The translations under genes were made by a program, and so were the position numbers. Under the pieces are notes generated by a model, which was not told the DNA's origin, searched no databases, and saw only the letters and a list, made by a program, of their open reading frames with translations. A DNA stretch of 64,000 nucleotides from Pseudomonas zanjanensis (GTDB lineage: Bacteria; Pseudomonadota; Gammaproteobacteria; Pseudomonadales; Pseudomonadaceae), in the NCBI RefSeq assembly GCF_014268745.2, contig NZ_JABWRB020000002.1, positions 496,001 through 560,000 of the forward strand, in the 5' to 3' direction. Shown here piece by piece: positions 43,140 through 51,683 of this stretch (the first letter of the stretch is position 1; each line of letters starts with the position of its first letter).

Positions 43140-43919
43140 TTATTCGGGGGCGTGATCGCGCAGGAACACCAATTTGTTCTGGCTCGATTGCTCGGGGTTG
43201 AAACGATAGCCTTGCACGTCGAATTGGCGGAGTGCCGCAGGGTCGTTGATCCGTTCCTCGATCACGAAACGACTCATCAGGCCCCGGGCTTTCTTGGCGT
43301 AGAAGCTGATGATTTTGTACTGGCCGTTTTTCAGGTCGCGGAATTCGGTATCGATGACGCGCGCTTTCAGTGCGCTGCGCTTGACCGCCGAGAAATACTC
43401 ATTGGAAGCCAGGTTCAGCAGTATGTCGTCGCCCTGGTCGGCCAAGGCTTCGTTCAGCCATTCGCTGATACGCGTGCCCCAGAAGGCATACAGGTCCTTG
43501 CCCCGAGTGTTGGCCAGCTTCGTGCCCATCTCCAGGCGATAGGGTTGCATCAGGTCCAGTGGCCGCAACAGGCCATAGAGGCCGGAGAGCATGCGCAAGT
43601 GTTGCTGGGCATAGTCGAAATCGGCTTCGCCAAGGCTTTGCGCATCGAGGCCGGTGTACACGTCACCCTTGAAAGCCAGCAGCGCCTGCTTGGCGTTGGC
43701 CGGGGTGAACGCCGGTGTCCAGCTGCCGAATCGCGCGGCATTGAGGCCGCCGATCTTGTCGGAGACGTGCATCAGCTCGCTGATCTGTGCCGGCGAGAAT
43801 TCGCGCAGCTGTTGGATCAGTTCCTGGGAGTGATCCAGGTACTGCGGCTGAGTGAAGCGCGCGGTGGCCGGCGGTGTTTCGTAATCGAGGGTCTTGGCGG
43901 GGGAAATCACCATCAGCAT
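43140..43919 (-). CDS. yaaA: Peroxide stress protein YaaA (UPF0246/DUF328)
   Basis: YaaA lowers free intracellular iron under peroxide stress in E. coli and has a DNA-binding fold. The 259-residue protein starts MLMVISPAKTLDYETPP, contains YLDHSQELIQQLREFSPAQISELMHVSDKI, GLYGLLRPLDLMQPYRLEMGT and the C-terminal KKARGLMSRFVIEERI, all family hallmarks. AAGGAG sits eight bases before ATG 43919. It stands alone between the algD upstream region and a divergent deacetylase gene. Regulation is not visible in the sequence. Confidence 0.94.
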   Translation of the reverse strand: MLMVISPAKTLDYETPPATARFTQPQYLDHSQELIQQLREFSPAQISELMHVSDKIGGLNAARFGSWTPAFTPANAKQALLAFKGDVYTGLDAQSLGEADFDYAQQHLRMLSGLYGLLRPLDLMQPYRLEMGTKLANTRGKDLYAFWGTRISEWLNEALADQGDDILLNLASNEYFSAVKRSALKARVIDTEFRDLKNGQYKIISFYAKKARGLMSRFVIEERINDPAALRQFDVQGYRFNPEQSSQNKLVFLRDHAPE

Positions 43920-44039
43920 GCAATCGTCTCCTTGAAGGTGCGGCGATTCTAGGGGGTTGTCCGGGTGGACTCCAGCTATTGGGGTGATAGGTGATGGATG
44001 GGCGTGTTTGGATGGCTGCTCTCCTGGGCAGGCGCTTTT

Positions 44040-44147
44040 GTGGCGAGGGAGCTTGCTCCCGCTCGGTTGCGCAGCGACCGCAAAAATTCTGGGGCCGCTT
44101 CGCCCGAAGCGTCGGACCGGCCCAGCGGGAGCAAGCTCCCTCGCCAC
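44040..44147. repeat. REPIN, family B
   Basis: GTGGCGAGGGAGCTTGCTCC and the inverse ending CTCCCTCGCCAC enclose a ~65-bp spacer. It fills about a third of the 299-bp gap between divergent yaaA and the deacetylase gene, so promoters of both must lie in the remaining flanks. Confidence 0.87.
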
Positions 44148-44218
44148 AAGGGCTTGTCCGCCAAGTTTGCGCAAGGGGGACGCGTCAGGATCAGCTATCA
44201 TGCCGCGCGGGTTTCGTT

Positions 44219-45358
44219 ATGGAGACATCCCTTTTGCGCATCGCCCTTCTGTTATCGGCCTGGTTGTTGAGCCTGGGTGCCAGTGCCGCGCCCAACGACG
44301 TCGCCACCCTGGACCGCAGCACCTGGCCGGAACAACTTACCAGCCCGACGCTGTTCGACGTGGCCTCGCGGGCCGAGATCCTGATGTTCGCCCGGGGCCT
44401 GCTGGATATCGATGCCATGGATGAAATCGCGCTCAAGCAGTACTTGGGGTTGCGCACGGTCAACATGGCTGCGGTCGACGCGCTTCGCGCACGGCTGTGG
44501 CAGCGGCTGCTGGCCAATTACAACTTTGCCCAGCGCAGTTGCGATCAGGATGCTTCTTTCTGTTATTTGGTCGAGGACATGGCCACCCTGCGCGAAGAGG
44601 CTCGCAGGTTCCATCTGGATGACAACTCCTACTACATCAAATGGGCGGCGCCGAGCCAGATTTTCCATACCCAATATCGCGATGAACTGCTGCGTAAAGC
44701 CGCGCTTTTTCCGCAAACCAGCAGTGAAGTCGCTCGTTTTGGCGACTACGAGCGCAATGGCGAGAACATGAACGATCGGCTGTTCCTGCTGACCTTCGAC
44801 AGCGCCGCCAACGTGGTGCCGGACAACACCCCGTGGCTGACCGATTACCTGCGCAAAGCCAACATGAACGGCACTTTTTTCGTGCTGGGCAAGGACATCC
44901 AGGCGCGGCTGGAGGAGCGCTCGGCCAACAGCCTCCAAATGTTGTATGCGGGGCAGTGCGTGGGTGTGCAGGGCTGGGAGTTTCGTTCCCACAGCCATTG
45001 GCAGGACTGGCAAGACTCGGTCCGGCGCAGTGTCGAGCTGGTCAAAGGCAAGTTGCCCGAGAATTACGTACCGCTGTTCCGCCCGCCCCAAGGCCAGCGT
45101 CGAGGCGATGCCGAAGGGTTTTTCCGGCAGCAGGGCCTGCAAGTGGCGCTGTGGGACATCGATCCCCAGGACAGCGGCAAGCGGCTCAAGCCTGAGCAAA
45201 GCGCCCAGCGTGTGCTGACCCTGATGCTGCTATGGCGTCACGGGGTGATCAATTTCAACGCCAAGCAGGATGGGGTGAAAACGGCAATGCCCTGGCTCAT
45301 GGCGCAGACGGCGCAGAGCGGGATCGGTTGGGCGGACTGCCAGGAAGCGTTTCGCTGA
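44219..45358 (+). CDS. Exported polysaccharide deacetylase-like protein with degenerate active site
   Basis: The 379-residue precursor has a signal peptide (METSLLRIALLLSAWLLSLGASA-AP). A first domain (~25-170) is alpha-helical and unrecognised; the second half (~190-375) resembles the NodB/polysaccharide deacetylase fold. Motif 1 reads LTFDSAA instead of TFDD, motif 2 is SHSHWQDW instead of HxxxH, while FRPPQGQ and WDIDPQDS resemble motifs 3 and 4. Metal binding may therefore be changed or lost. The ribosome site before ATG 44219 is weak. Confidence 0.8.
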   Translation: METSLLRIALLLSAWLLSLGASAAPNDVATLDRSTWPEQLTSPTLFDVASRAEILMFARGLLDIDAMDEIALKQYLGLRTVNMAAVDALRARLWQRLLANYNFAQRSCDQDASFCYLVEDMATLREEARRFHLDDNSYYIKWAAPSQIFHTQYRDELLRKAALFPQTSSEVARFGDYERNGENMNDRLFLLTFDSAANVVPDNTPWLTDYLRKANMNGTFFVLGKDIQARLEERSANSLQMLYAGQCVGVQGWEFRSHSHWQDWQDSVRRSVELVKGKLPENYVPLFRPPQGQRRGDAEGFFRQQGLQVALWDIDPQDSGKRLKPEQSAQRVLTLMLLWRHGVINFNAKQDGVKTAMPWLMAQTAQSGIGWADCQEAFR

Positions 45359-45693
45359 AACCGGAAAAAGCCCGGAAACATTGGGGAGGGAGGAAAACCC
45401 GGGCCACATTCGTGACAACCGGACTTCCGACTTTAACGGCGCAATGACGGTACGCCAAGGGTTATTCGTCACTCTGAAAAATAAACTTCAAAAAAACGTC
45501 AAAGTGCTTTTTCCTGTCATGTGTTTTGGAGTATCAAGAAGTCAGACCGCCGAAACCTGCAACACAGGTGGCGTCTTCCAAGACCCAATTGTGTGCAGTT
45601 CACCTGAATCCTCGCGGGTGAATTCGGTGGCTACCTCGAGGCGCAGCACTGTCACGGTATTGCGTCGAATGGCCCCCACATAGGTGACCGAGT
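45359..45693. other. Non-coding gap upstream of phoH
   Basis: 335 bp between the deacetylase and phoH with no convincing gene. A loose inverted repeat TTCACC...GGTGAA lies near 45600-45622. It probably holds the phoH promoter, but no clear -35/-10 pair was picked out. Confidence 0.4.
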
Positions 45694-47088
45694 ATGGATG
45701 ACCACGGACGTAGCCCTTCCTCCAACCAGCCAATCCTCTATGTACTCGATACCAACGTATTGATCCACGATCCAAACGCGCTCCTGAACTTCGAAGAACA
45801 CCACGTTGCCCTCCCGATGACCGTGCTTGAAGAGCTGGACAAGCTCAAGAGCGGGCACCACAGCGTTGCGGCCGAATGCCGGCAGGCGATCCGCCTGATC
45901 GACAAGACCCTGGGCGATGCCTCCCCGGAAGATGTCGAACTCGGCGTGCCGATCCAGCGTGGAAAAAGTGGCCCCAAGGGCCTGCTCTCGATCCTGATGA
46001 GCAAGCGCACCGAACCCAACCTGGTGCTGCCTGAACACCTGAACGACAACATCATCATCAACCAGTTGATCGACCTACACGCGCGCAACAAGGACCAGGC
46101 CGTGGTGTTGGTGACCAAAGACATCAACATGCGCCTCAAGGCACGCGCCTGCGGGATCGCGGCGGAGGACTACAGCACCGACCAACTGGTCGACGACGTT
46201 TCGCTCTTGCCCAATGGCTACCACAACATGACCGGCTCCTTCTGGGACCGTGTGAGCAAGGTCGAGACCCGCCAGGACCATGGCCGCACCTGGCACCAGG
46301 TGCAACTGATCGACAACCTGCCGGCGGTGCACATCAACGAATTCATCATCGACGAACAAGGCTTCGTCGGCTGGATCAAGGAAATCCAGGTCGACAAATT
46401 GCTGATCCTGGATTTGCACCAGGAACCGCTGTTGCATCAAGAGGCGTGGGGCCTCAAGCCTCGTGACATCTACCAGAGCCTGGCGCTGTTCGCCTTGCTC
46501 GATCCGGATATCCACCTGGTCAACCTGTCCGGCGCCGCCGGTTCCGGCAAGACCATCCTGGCCCTGGCCGCCGCTATCGAGCAGACCATGGTCAGCAAAC
46601 GCTACCGGCGCATCATCGCCACCCGCAGCGTGCAGGGCCTGGACCAGGAGATCGGTTTCCTGCCCGGTACCGAAGCGGAGAAAATGGAGCCGTGGCTGGG
46701 GGCGATCACCGATAACCTCGAAGCCTTGCACATGGATGATGAAAGCACCCATGGCAGCGTCGACTACATCCTCAGCAAAGTGCCGTTGCAGTTCAAATCC
46801 CTCAACTACATTCGCGGGCGCAGCTTCCAGCAGAGCCTGATCCTGATCGACGAATGCCAGAACCTGACCCCGCACCAGATGAAAACCATCATCACCCGTG
46901 CCGGTGCCGGTTCCAAAGTGGTGTGCCTGGGTAACCTGGCGCAGATCGACACCCCTTACCTGTCCGCGACCAGCTCCGGGCTGACCTACCTGACCGAACG
47001 CTTCAAGGACTTCCCCAACGGGGTCCACATCACCCTGCAGGGCGTACCGCGCTCGATCCTGGCCGAATACGCCGAATCCCATCTGTAA
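45694..47088 (+). CDS. PIN-PhoH family ATPase / ribonuclease (PhoH2-type)
   Basis: A 464-residue two-domain protein. The N-terminal PIN nuclease domain (~residues 14-150) has the acidic residues in YVLDTNVLIHDP and VLVTKDINMRLKARACG. The C-terminal PhoH helicase-like ATPase (~240-460) has Walker A GAAGSGKTILALAAA and Walker B LILIDECQNLTP. PhoH2 proteins couple RNA unwinding to sequence-selective cleavage. AGGTGA precedes ATG 45694. No partner antitoxin-like gene is evident just upstream. It ends in a strong terminator. Confidence 0.92.
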   Translation: MDDHGRSPSSNQPILYVLDTNVLIHDPNALLNFEEHHVALPMTVLEELDKLKSGHHSVAAECRQAIRLIDKTLGDASPEDVELGVPIQRGKSGPKGLLSILMSKRTEPNLVLPEHLNDNIIINQLIDLHARNKDQAVVLVTKDINMRLKARACGIAAEDYSTDQLVDDVSLLPNGYHNMTGSFWDRVSKVETRQDHGRTWHQVQLIDNLPAVHINEFIIDEQGFVGWIKEIQVDKLLILDLHQEPLLHQEAWGLKPRDIYQSLALFALLDPDIHLVNLSGAAGSGKTILALAAAIEQTMVSKRYRRIIATRSVQGLDQEIGFLPGTEAEKMEPWLGAITDNLEALHMDDESTHGSVDYILSKVPLQFKSLNYIRGRSFQQSLILIDECQNLTPHQMKTIITRAGAGSKVVCLGNLAQIDTPYLSATSSGLTYLTERFKDFPNGVHITLQGVPRSILAEYAESHL

Positions 47089-47099
47089 CCCCAGCCAAG

Positions 47100-47130
47100 C
47101 CGGGCGACCACCAAGTCGCCCGGTTTTTTT
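47100..47130 (+). terminator. Terminator after the PIN-PhoH gene
   Basis: Perfect 9-bp stem CCGGGCGAC (47100-47108) with GTCGCCCGG (47115-47123), loop CACCAA, then seven T (47124-47130). Confidence 0.95.
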
Positions 47131-47150
47131 GTATGCGCCACATAATCCCC

Positions 47151-47238
47151 GTGGGAGCGGGCTTGCTCGCGAAGGCGGTGTATCAGTTGACATATATGCT
47201 GCCTGACACGCCCCCTTCGCGAGCAAGCCCGCTCCCAC
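47151..47238. repeat. REPIN, family A
   Basis: GTGGGAGCGGGCTTGCTCGCGA and TTCGCGAGCAAGCCCGCTCCCAC flank a spacer starting AGGCGGTGTATCAGTTGACAT, nearly the same as the copy between algL and algI. It lies between the PhoH terminator and moaC. Confidence 0.9.
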
Positions 47239-47338
47239 AGGTAAATGCGGTGTTTTGCAAATTGCAGGTGCGACAATCAGCCCTGCCGGAATCTGACCCA
47301 CGGGTTTACAATCGACGTTCCCGATCAGGAGTATCCCT

Positions 47339-47812
47339 GTGCTGACTCATCTCGATTCCCAAGGTCGCGCCAATATGGTTGACGTGACCGACAAGGCCGT
47401 GACTTTCCGTGAGGCCACGGCCGAAGCTTTTGTGCGCATGCTGCCCGACACGCTGCAGATGATCGTCAGCGGCGGTCATCCCAAGGGCGATGTATTCGCC
47501 GTTGCGCGCATTGCCGGCATCCAGGCGGCCAAGAAAACCAGTGACCTGATTCCGCTCTGCCACCCGTTGATGCTCACCAGCGTCAAGGTCGAACTCAATG
47601 CCGAAGGCGAGGATCGGGTGCGCATCGTCGCCCGCTGCAAACTGTCGGGACAGACCGGCGTGGAAATGGAAGCGCTCACCGCCGCCAGCGTCGCTGCGCT
47701 GACCATCTATGACATGTGCAAGGCCGTCGACCGGGGCATGACCATCGAAGGCGTGCGGGTGCTGGAAAAGCTCGGCGGCAAGAGCGGCCATTTCCAGGCG
47801 GATGCGTCATGA
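47339..47812 (+). CDS. moaC: Cyclic pyranopterin monophosphate synthase MoaC
   Basis: MoaC makes cyclic pyranopterin monophosphate from the product of MoaA in molybdenum-cofactor synthesis. The 157-residue protein has MVDVTDKAVTFREATAEA, the GGHPKGDVFAVARIAGIQAAKKT block, LIPLCHPL and the catalytic-loop MYDMCKAVDRGM-like IYDMCKAVDRGM. The start is GTG 47339, with AGGAG seven bases upstream; no ATG is suitably placed. It overlaps moaD by 4 bp. The partner moaA is not in the window. Confidence 0.96.
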   Translation: MLTHLDSQGRANMVDVTDKAVTFREATAEAFVRMLPDTLQMIVSGGHPKGDVFAVARIAGIQAAKKTSDLIPLCHPLMLTSVKVELNAEGEDRVRIVARCKLSGQTGVEMEALTAASVAALTIYDMCKAVDRGMTIEGVRVLEKLGGKSGHFQADAS

Positions 47813-48051
47813 ACATCACCGTGAAGTTCTTTGCTCGCTACCGTGAAGCGCTAGGCGTGGACTCGGTAAAGGTGGAAGGCGATTTCGCCACGGTCGACGA
47901 TGTGCGCGCATTGCTCGCCCAGCGGGACGGTGCCGAGGTGCTGAAAGAGCAAAACCTGATGTGCGCGCGCAATGAAGATCTGTGCCAGCTCGACGAACCA
48001 TTGGCGGACGGTGACGAAGTTGCGTTCTTCCCCACCGTGACCGGAGGCTGA
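47809..48051 (+). CDS. moaD: Molybdopterin synthase small subunit MoaD
   Basis: MoaD is the ubiquitin-like sulfur carrier of molybdopterin synthase. The 80-residue protein begins MNITVKFFARYREALG and ends in the diagnostic FPTVTGG, whose C-terminal Gly-Gly is thiocarboxylated. The start overlaps the moaC stop (ATGA). Confidence 0.95.
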   Translation: MNITVKFFARYREALGVDSVKVEGDFATVDDVRALLAQRDGAEVLKEQNLMCARNEDLCQLDEPLADGDEVAFFPTVTGG

Positions 48052-48054
48052 ACC

Positions 48055-48507
48055 ATGGCGATTCGTGTGCAGGTCGAACCGTTCGACCCGGGTGTTGAAG
48101 TCAATGCGATGCATGCGGCCAATGTCGGCGTGGGGGCGGTGGTGAGCTTTGTCGGCTACGTGCGCGACTTCAATGACGGCCTCGATGTGTCAGGGATGTT
48201 CCTGGAGCATTACCCGGGCATGACCGAAAAAGCCCTGGGCAAGATTGCCACCGAGGCCGAGCAGCGCTGGCCGTTGCTCAAGCTGGAGGTGTTGCACCGT
48301 ATCGGGGCGCTGGAGCCGGGTGAGCCGATCGTTTTTGTCGGCGCCGCCAGTGCCCATCGCCAGGCGGCGTTCGACGCCTGCGCCTTTGTCATGGACTACC
48401 TCAAGACCCGCGCGCCATTCTGGAAGAAGGAAAACACCGTCGACGGGCCGCGCTGGGTGGAAGGGCGGGACAGTGATCATGCGGCGGCGGATCGCTGGAA
48501 GCAGTAA
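48055..48507 (+). CDS. moaE: Molybdopterin synthase catalytic subunit MoaE
   Basis: MoaE binds MoaD and inserts two sulfurs into cyclic pyranopterin. The 150-residue protein has GAVVSFVGYVRDFNDG, LEHYPGMTEKAL, HRIGALEPGEPIVFVGAASAHR and the active-site Lys region LKTRAPFWKKEN. It starts 3 bases after moaD. A REP-rich gap follows. Confidence 0.96.
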   Translation: MAIRVQVEPFDPGVEVNAMHAANVGVGAVVSFVGYVRDFNDGLDVSGMFLEHYPGMTEKALGKIATEAEQRWPLLKLEVLHRIGALEPGEPIVFVGAASAHRQAAFDACAFVMDYLKTRAPFWKKENTVDGPRWVEGRDSDHAAADRWKQ

Positions 48508-48557
48508 GCAGCAAGCAGCAAGCAAACTGTTGTTTTTTCGCAGCCCATAAGTCCGTC

Positions 48558-48650
48558 TTCGCGAGCAAGCCCGCTCCCACAGGGAATTTGTGTTGTACAC
48601 AGCATGTGTGTTCGGCACAGATCCTTGTGGGAGCGGGCTTGCTCGCGAAG
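48558..48650. repeat. Pair of family A REPs in outward orientation
   Basis: TTCGCGAGCAAGCCCGCTCCCAC (48558-48580) followed by GTGGGAGCGGGCTTGCTCGCGA (48627-48648): the ends that normally face outward face each other. It separates moaE from the binding-protein promoter. Confidence 0.8.
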
Positions 48651-48706
48651 GGGCCAGCAGCCTCCCATCACATTCCCTTGTTTCCCCAATTGACGATATG
48701 TACATT

Positions 48707-48729
48707 AAAGTCCAGTATGGATTTATAAG
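48707..48729. promoter_or_regulatory. Putative DauR operator ahead of the amino-acid binding protein gene
   Basis: The core GTCCAGTATGGAT (48710-48722) resembles the perfect palindrome GTCCATTATGGAC upstream of dauB (52667-52679). Oriented with AAAGTCCA first, the two 23-bp stretches agree at 17 positions by my count. A wider inverted repeat ATGTAC/GTACAT surrounds it. Shared control by DauR is inferred. Confidence 0.6.
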
Positions 48730-48791
48730 TACATATAAAGTCATTGCCCCACCTTTCTCTGCCAAACCAACAACAACCGCGAGAGAACATC

Positions 48792-49568
48792 ATGAGCAAA
48801 CTCCCCCTCATCACCGGCCTGGCCTTGAGCCTGTTGGCCTCCAGCGGCCTGTTCGCCGCTGAGAAAACCCTGCGCATCGGCATCGAGGCGGCTTATCCGC
48901 CGTTTGCTTCCAAGACCTCGGAAGGCAAGATCGAAGGTTTCGACTACGACATCGGCAACGCCTTGTGCACCCAGATGCAGGTCAAGTGCGAGTGGATCGA
49001 GGGTGAGTTCGACGGGCTGATCCCGTCGCTCAAGGTGAAGAAGATCGACCTGGCGCTGTCGTCCATGACCATCACCGAAGAGCGCAAGAAGTCGGTGGAT
49101 TTCACCCACAAGTACTATTTCACTTCATCGCGGCTGGTGATGAAGGAAGGCGCTGTGGTCGATGACCAGTACGCCAGCCTCAAGGGCAAGACCGTGGGTG
49201 TGCAGCGGGCTACCACTACGGATCGTTTCGCCACGGAAGTTTTCGAGCCCAAAGGCGTGACGGTAAAGCGCTACAGCAACAACGAAGAAATCTACATGGA
49301 CCTGGCGTCCGGTCGCCTGGACGCGATTTTCGCTGACACCATCCCCCTGGAAGACTTCCTGTCGATGCCCCGTGGCAAGGGCTACGCGTTTGTCGGGCCG
49401 GAGCTCAAGGACCCGAAATACGTGGGTGAGGGCGCTGGCATCGCAGTGCGCAAAGGCAATACCCAGTTGGTGGCGGACTTGAACAAGGCCATCGATGGGA
49501 TTCGGGCGAATGGGGAGTATCAGAAGATCCAGGCCAAGTATTTCAAGTCTGATATCTACGGCGACTGA
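48792..49568 (+). CDS. Periplasmic amino-acid (arginine-type) ABC-transporter binding protein
   Basis: A 258-residue precursor of the HisJ/ArtJ cationic amino-acid binding family: signal peptide ending LLASSGLFA-AE, then LRIGIEAAYPPFASKTSEGKIEGFDYDIGNALC, the LIPSLKVKKIDLALSSMTITEERKK signature and GKTVGVQRATTTDRFA. ATG 48792 follows GAGAGAAC. No permease or ATPase gene is adjacent, so it is an orphan that must use a transporter encoded elsewhere. Position next to dauR matches the order in P. aeruginosa, and the operator suggests arginine-linked control. Confidence 0.92.
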   Translation: MSKLPLITGLALSLLASSGLFAAEKTLRIGIEAAYPPFASKTSEGKIEGFDYDIGNALCTQMQVKCEWIEGEFDGLIPSLKVKKIDLALSSMTITEERKKSVDFTHKYYFTSSRLVMKEGAVVDDQYASLKGKTVGVQRATTTDRFATEVFEPKGVTVKRYSNNEEIYMDLASGRLDAIFADTIPLEDFLSMPRGKGYAFVGPELKDPKYVGEGAGIAVRKGNTQLVADLNKAIDGIRANGEYQKIQAKYFKSDIYGD

Positions 49569-49576
49569 TCAATCGC

Positions 49577-49671
49577 CTTCGCGAGCAAGCCCGCTCCCAC
49601 ATGGATCTTCGTCGGACATAAATCTCGTGTTCAACGCAAATCCCTTGTGGGAGCGGGCTTGCTCGCGAAGG
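49577..49671. repeat. Pair of family A REPs in outward orientation
   Basis: TTCGCGAGCAAGCCCGCTCCCAC (49578-49600) then GTGGGAGCGGGCTTGCTCGCGA (49647-49668). It lies between the convergent binding-protein and dauR genes. Confidence 0.8.
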
Positions 49672-49693
49672 CGTCAGTAAGGCATCAAAGGTC

Positions 49694-50320
49694 TCAGCCC
49701 TTCAACTCCTTCAAATGCTTGTACACCGTCGCCCGCCCCATGTTCAGCACATTCGCCACATAGTTGGACGCGCTCTTGCCCTTGAACGCGCCTTCGGCAT
49801 GCAGCGCCAATACCAGCTCGCGTTTGTGGTCGCGGGTCAACAGGTTCAAGCTCAGTTGACGCTCGCGCATCCAGGCGTGCAGGAAGGTGTTGATCCGCTC
49901 CTGCCAGTCATCGCGAAACAGTGAATCCGGCTGGGGGATCAGCTTTCCCGGCGACAGGAACAGATCCAGCGCGGCCTTGGCATTCTCGAACAGCGAAATA
50001 TTCAGGTTGATGCACAGCACCGCCAACGGACGACCCTGGGCATCGCGCAGGACGCTGCTGAGGCTGCGAATCTTCTGTCCGTCCCAGTTCAGTTTTTCGT
50101 ACGGCCCGATGTTACGTTCGCTGACGTCCTCACTGAGCATGTCTTCCAGGGACGAGTCATCACCGATTTCGCGCTTGGACAGGTTATTGGCGATGTAGTC
50201 GACCTTCTGGGTGCGCAGGTCGTGCAGCACGACTTCGGCGTGGGGGTAGAACAGCGTGGCGATGGCGTCGGCGATGGTGCGGAAGTTTTCCAGCGCCGTA
50301 TCGGAGGGCGAAGCAGTCAT
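49694..50320 (-). CDS. dauR: YheO-family transcriptional regulator DauR
   Basis: DauR represses the dauBAR operon in P. aeruginosa in response to arginine. This 208-residue protein has an N-terminal PAS-like YheO domain (~10-115, TLFYPHAEVVLHDLRTQKVDYIANNLSKREIGD; CINLNISLF) and a C-terminal HTH_22 domain ending SNYVANVLNMGRATVYKHLKELKG, diagnostic for the family. It lies 89 bases after dauA on the same strand, so it is probably co-transcribed and autoregulated. Confidence 0.9.
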   Translation of the reverse strand: MTASPSDTALENFRTIADAIATLFYPHAEVVLHDLRTQKVDYIANNLSKREIGDDSSLEDMLSEDVSERNIGPYEKLNWDGQKIRSLSSVLRDAQGRPLAVLCINLNISLFENAKAALDLFLSPGKLIPQPDSLFRDDWQERINTFLHAWMRERQLSLNLLTRDHKRELVLALHAEGAFKGKSASNYVANVLNMGRATVYKHLKELKG

Positions 50321-50409
50321 GACAGGGCTCCAGGCAGCGTCAGCGCCCCGTGGAACAGGGGCGCGGGGGGAGTGTGCCGCAATCGTGGCGATGCGTCACC
50401 TGAGTGGGT

Positions 50410-51537
50410 TCATCCCAAGCGCTCGGGAGAGAGCATGGCGCTGCTCAGGCCGAAACGCGCCAGGGCTTCGGGCAGCGGTTCGCCACGCACCAGCGCCGCG
50501 CTGGCCTGGCCCATGGCCGGGGAGGTCTGGATGCCGTAGCCGCCCTGTGCCGCGACCCAGAACAGCCCGGGCACCTGCGGATCGAAACCGGACAGCAGAT
50601 CACCGTCGTGGACGAAACTGCGCAATCCGGCCCAGGTGCGGGTCGGACGGCGAATGGTCAGGGTGGTGGCCTCTTCGATCTGGTAGATGCCCATGGCGAT
50701 GTCCAGCTCTTCCGGCTGCACGTCGTGGGGTTCCACCGGGTCCGCGTTGGCCGGCGAGCCGAGGAACATGCCGGCGTCGGGCTTCATATAGAAGGATTCG
50801 TCCAGGCTCACCAGCATTGGCCAGTCGTGGATATCCACGCCCTCGGGGCCGGCGAAGATGAACGCCGCACGGCGCTTGGGTTGCAGGCCCAGTTTGCGGG
50901 CGCCGGCCAGCTCGGCCAGTTGATCGGCCCAGGCGCCGGCGGCATTGATCACGATGGGGGCGGTGAAGGTCTGGCTGGCGGTTTTCACCTGCCAAAGCCC
51001 TTGGTCATCGCGGCCCAGGCCCAACACTTCGCTGTCGGTGTGCACACTGCCGCCGCTGCGACGGATGCCACGCAGGTAGCCTTGGTGCAGGGCATCCGTA
51101 TCGATGTCGCAGGCCGTGGGGTCATAGATCGCCCCGTGGACCTTTTCCCGCCGCAGGATCGGCAGCCTCACGCAAGCTTCGTCGGCGCTGAGCAGTTGCA
51201 TCTGCGGCACCGTGGCCTTGGCGCTCAGGTATTGGTTGTTCAGCTCGGCGGGGTTACCGGTGAAGTCCACGGTCATTTCGCCCCGTGGGCTCAGCAGCGG
51301 GTGCTCGCAGAAACCGGCCGGTGGTGCGTCGAAAAAATCCCGGCTGGCCTGGGTCAGCGCCCGCACCTGAGGGGTGCCGTAGGCCGCGGTGTACAGCGCC
51401 GCGGAGCGTCCGGTGGAATGGTAGGCCGGGTGCGATTCGCGTTCGAGCACAACGACCCGGCCGTGGGGTGCCAGCCAGTAACCGGTGGAAGCACCGGCAA
51501 TGCCGCCGCCGATGATGATGAAGTCTGCTTGTGTCAT
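50410..51537 (-). CDS. dauA: FAD-dependent D-arginine dehydrogenase DauA
   Basis: DauA oxidises D-arginine and other D-amino acids to imino acids, which hydrolyse to 2-keto acids. The 375-residue protein has the FAD motif IIIGGGIAGASTGYWL, HSTGRSAALYTAAYGTPQVRAL, SPRGEMTVDF and a C-terminal FWVAAQGGYGIQTSPAMGQ. Tyr53 and Glu87 of the P. aeruginosa enzyme are conserved, but residue 48, His in that enzyme as I recall it, is Leu here. The gene is separated from dauB by 146 bp with a REPIN. Confidence 0.92.
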   Translation of the reverse strand: MTQADFIIIGGGIAGASTGYWLAPHGRVVVLERESHPAYHSTGRSAALYTAAYGTPQVRALTQASRDFFDAPPAGFCEHPLLSPRGEMTVDFTGNPAELNNQYLSAKATVPQMQLLSADEACVRLPILRREKVHGAIYDPTACDIDTDALHQGYLRGIRRSGGSVHTDSEVLGLGRDDQGLWQVKTASQTFTAPIVINAAGAWADQLAELAGARKLGLQPKRRAAFIFAGPEGVDIHDWPMLVSLDESFYMKPDAGMFLGSPANADPVEPHDVQPEELDIAMGIYQIEEATTLTIRRPTRTWAGLRSFVHDGDLLSGFDPQVPGLFWVAAQGGYGIQTSPAMGQASAALVRGEPLPEALARFGLSSAMLSPERLG

Positions 51538-51580
51538 GAAACGCTCCTGTCGAGCACATTGCCGGGAGTTCGCGGAACCT

Positions 51581-51667
51581 GTGGGAGCGGGCTTGCTCGC
51601 GAAAGCGGCTTGTCTGCCACATCAATGTTGAATGTGCTGCCGCCTTCGCGAGCAAGCCCGCTCCCAC
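51581..51667. repeat. REPIN, family A, between dauB and dauA
   Basis: GTGGGAGCGGGCTTGCTCGCGA and TTCGCGAGCAAGCCCGCTCCCAC flank a spacer with CATCAATGTTGAATGTG, shared with the copy between algF and algA. It lies within the dau transcript. Confidence 0.9.
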
Positions 51668-51683
51668 AGGGAATCGAGTTGTG

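Noticed and set aside
45542..45775. A 77-codon minus-strand frame upstream of phoH
   Set aside because: It overlaps the phoH start, lacks a ribosome site and resembles nothing known.
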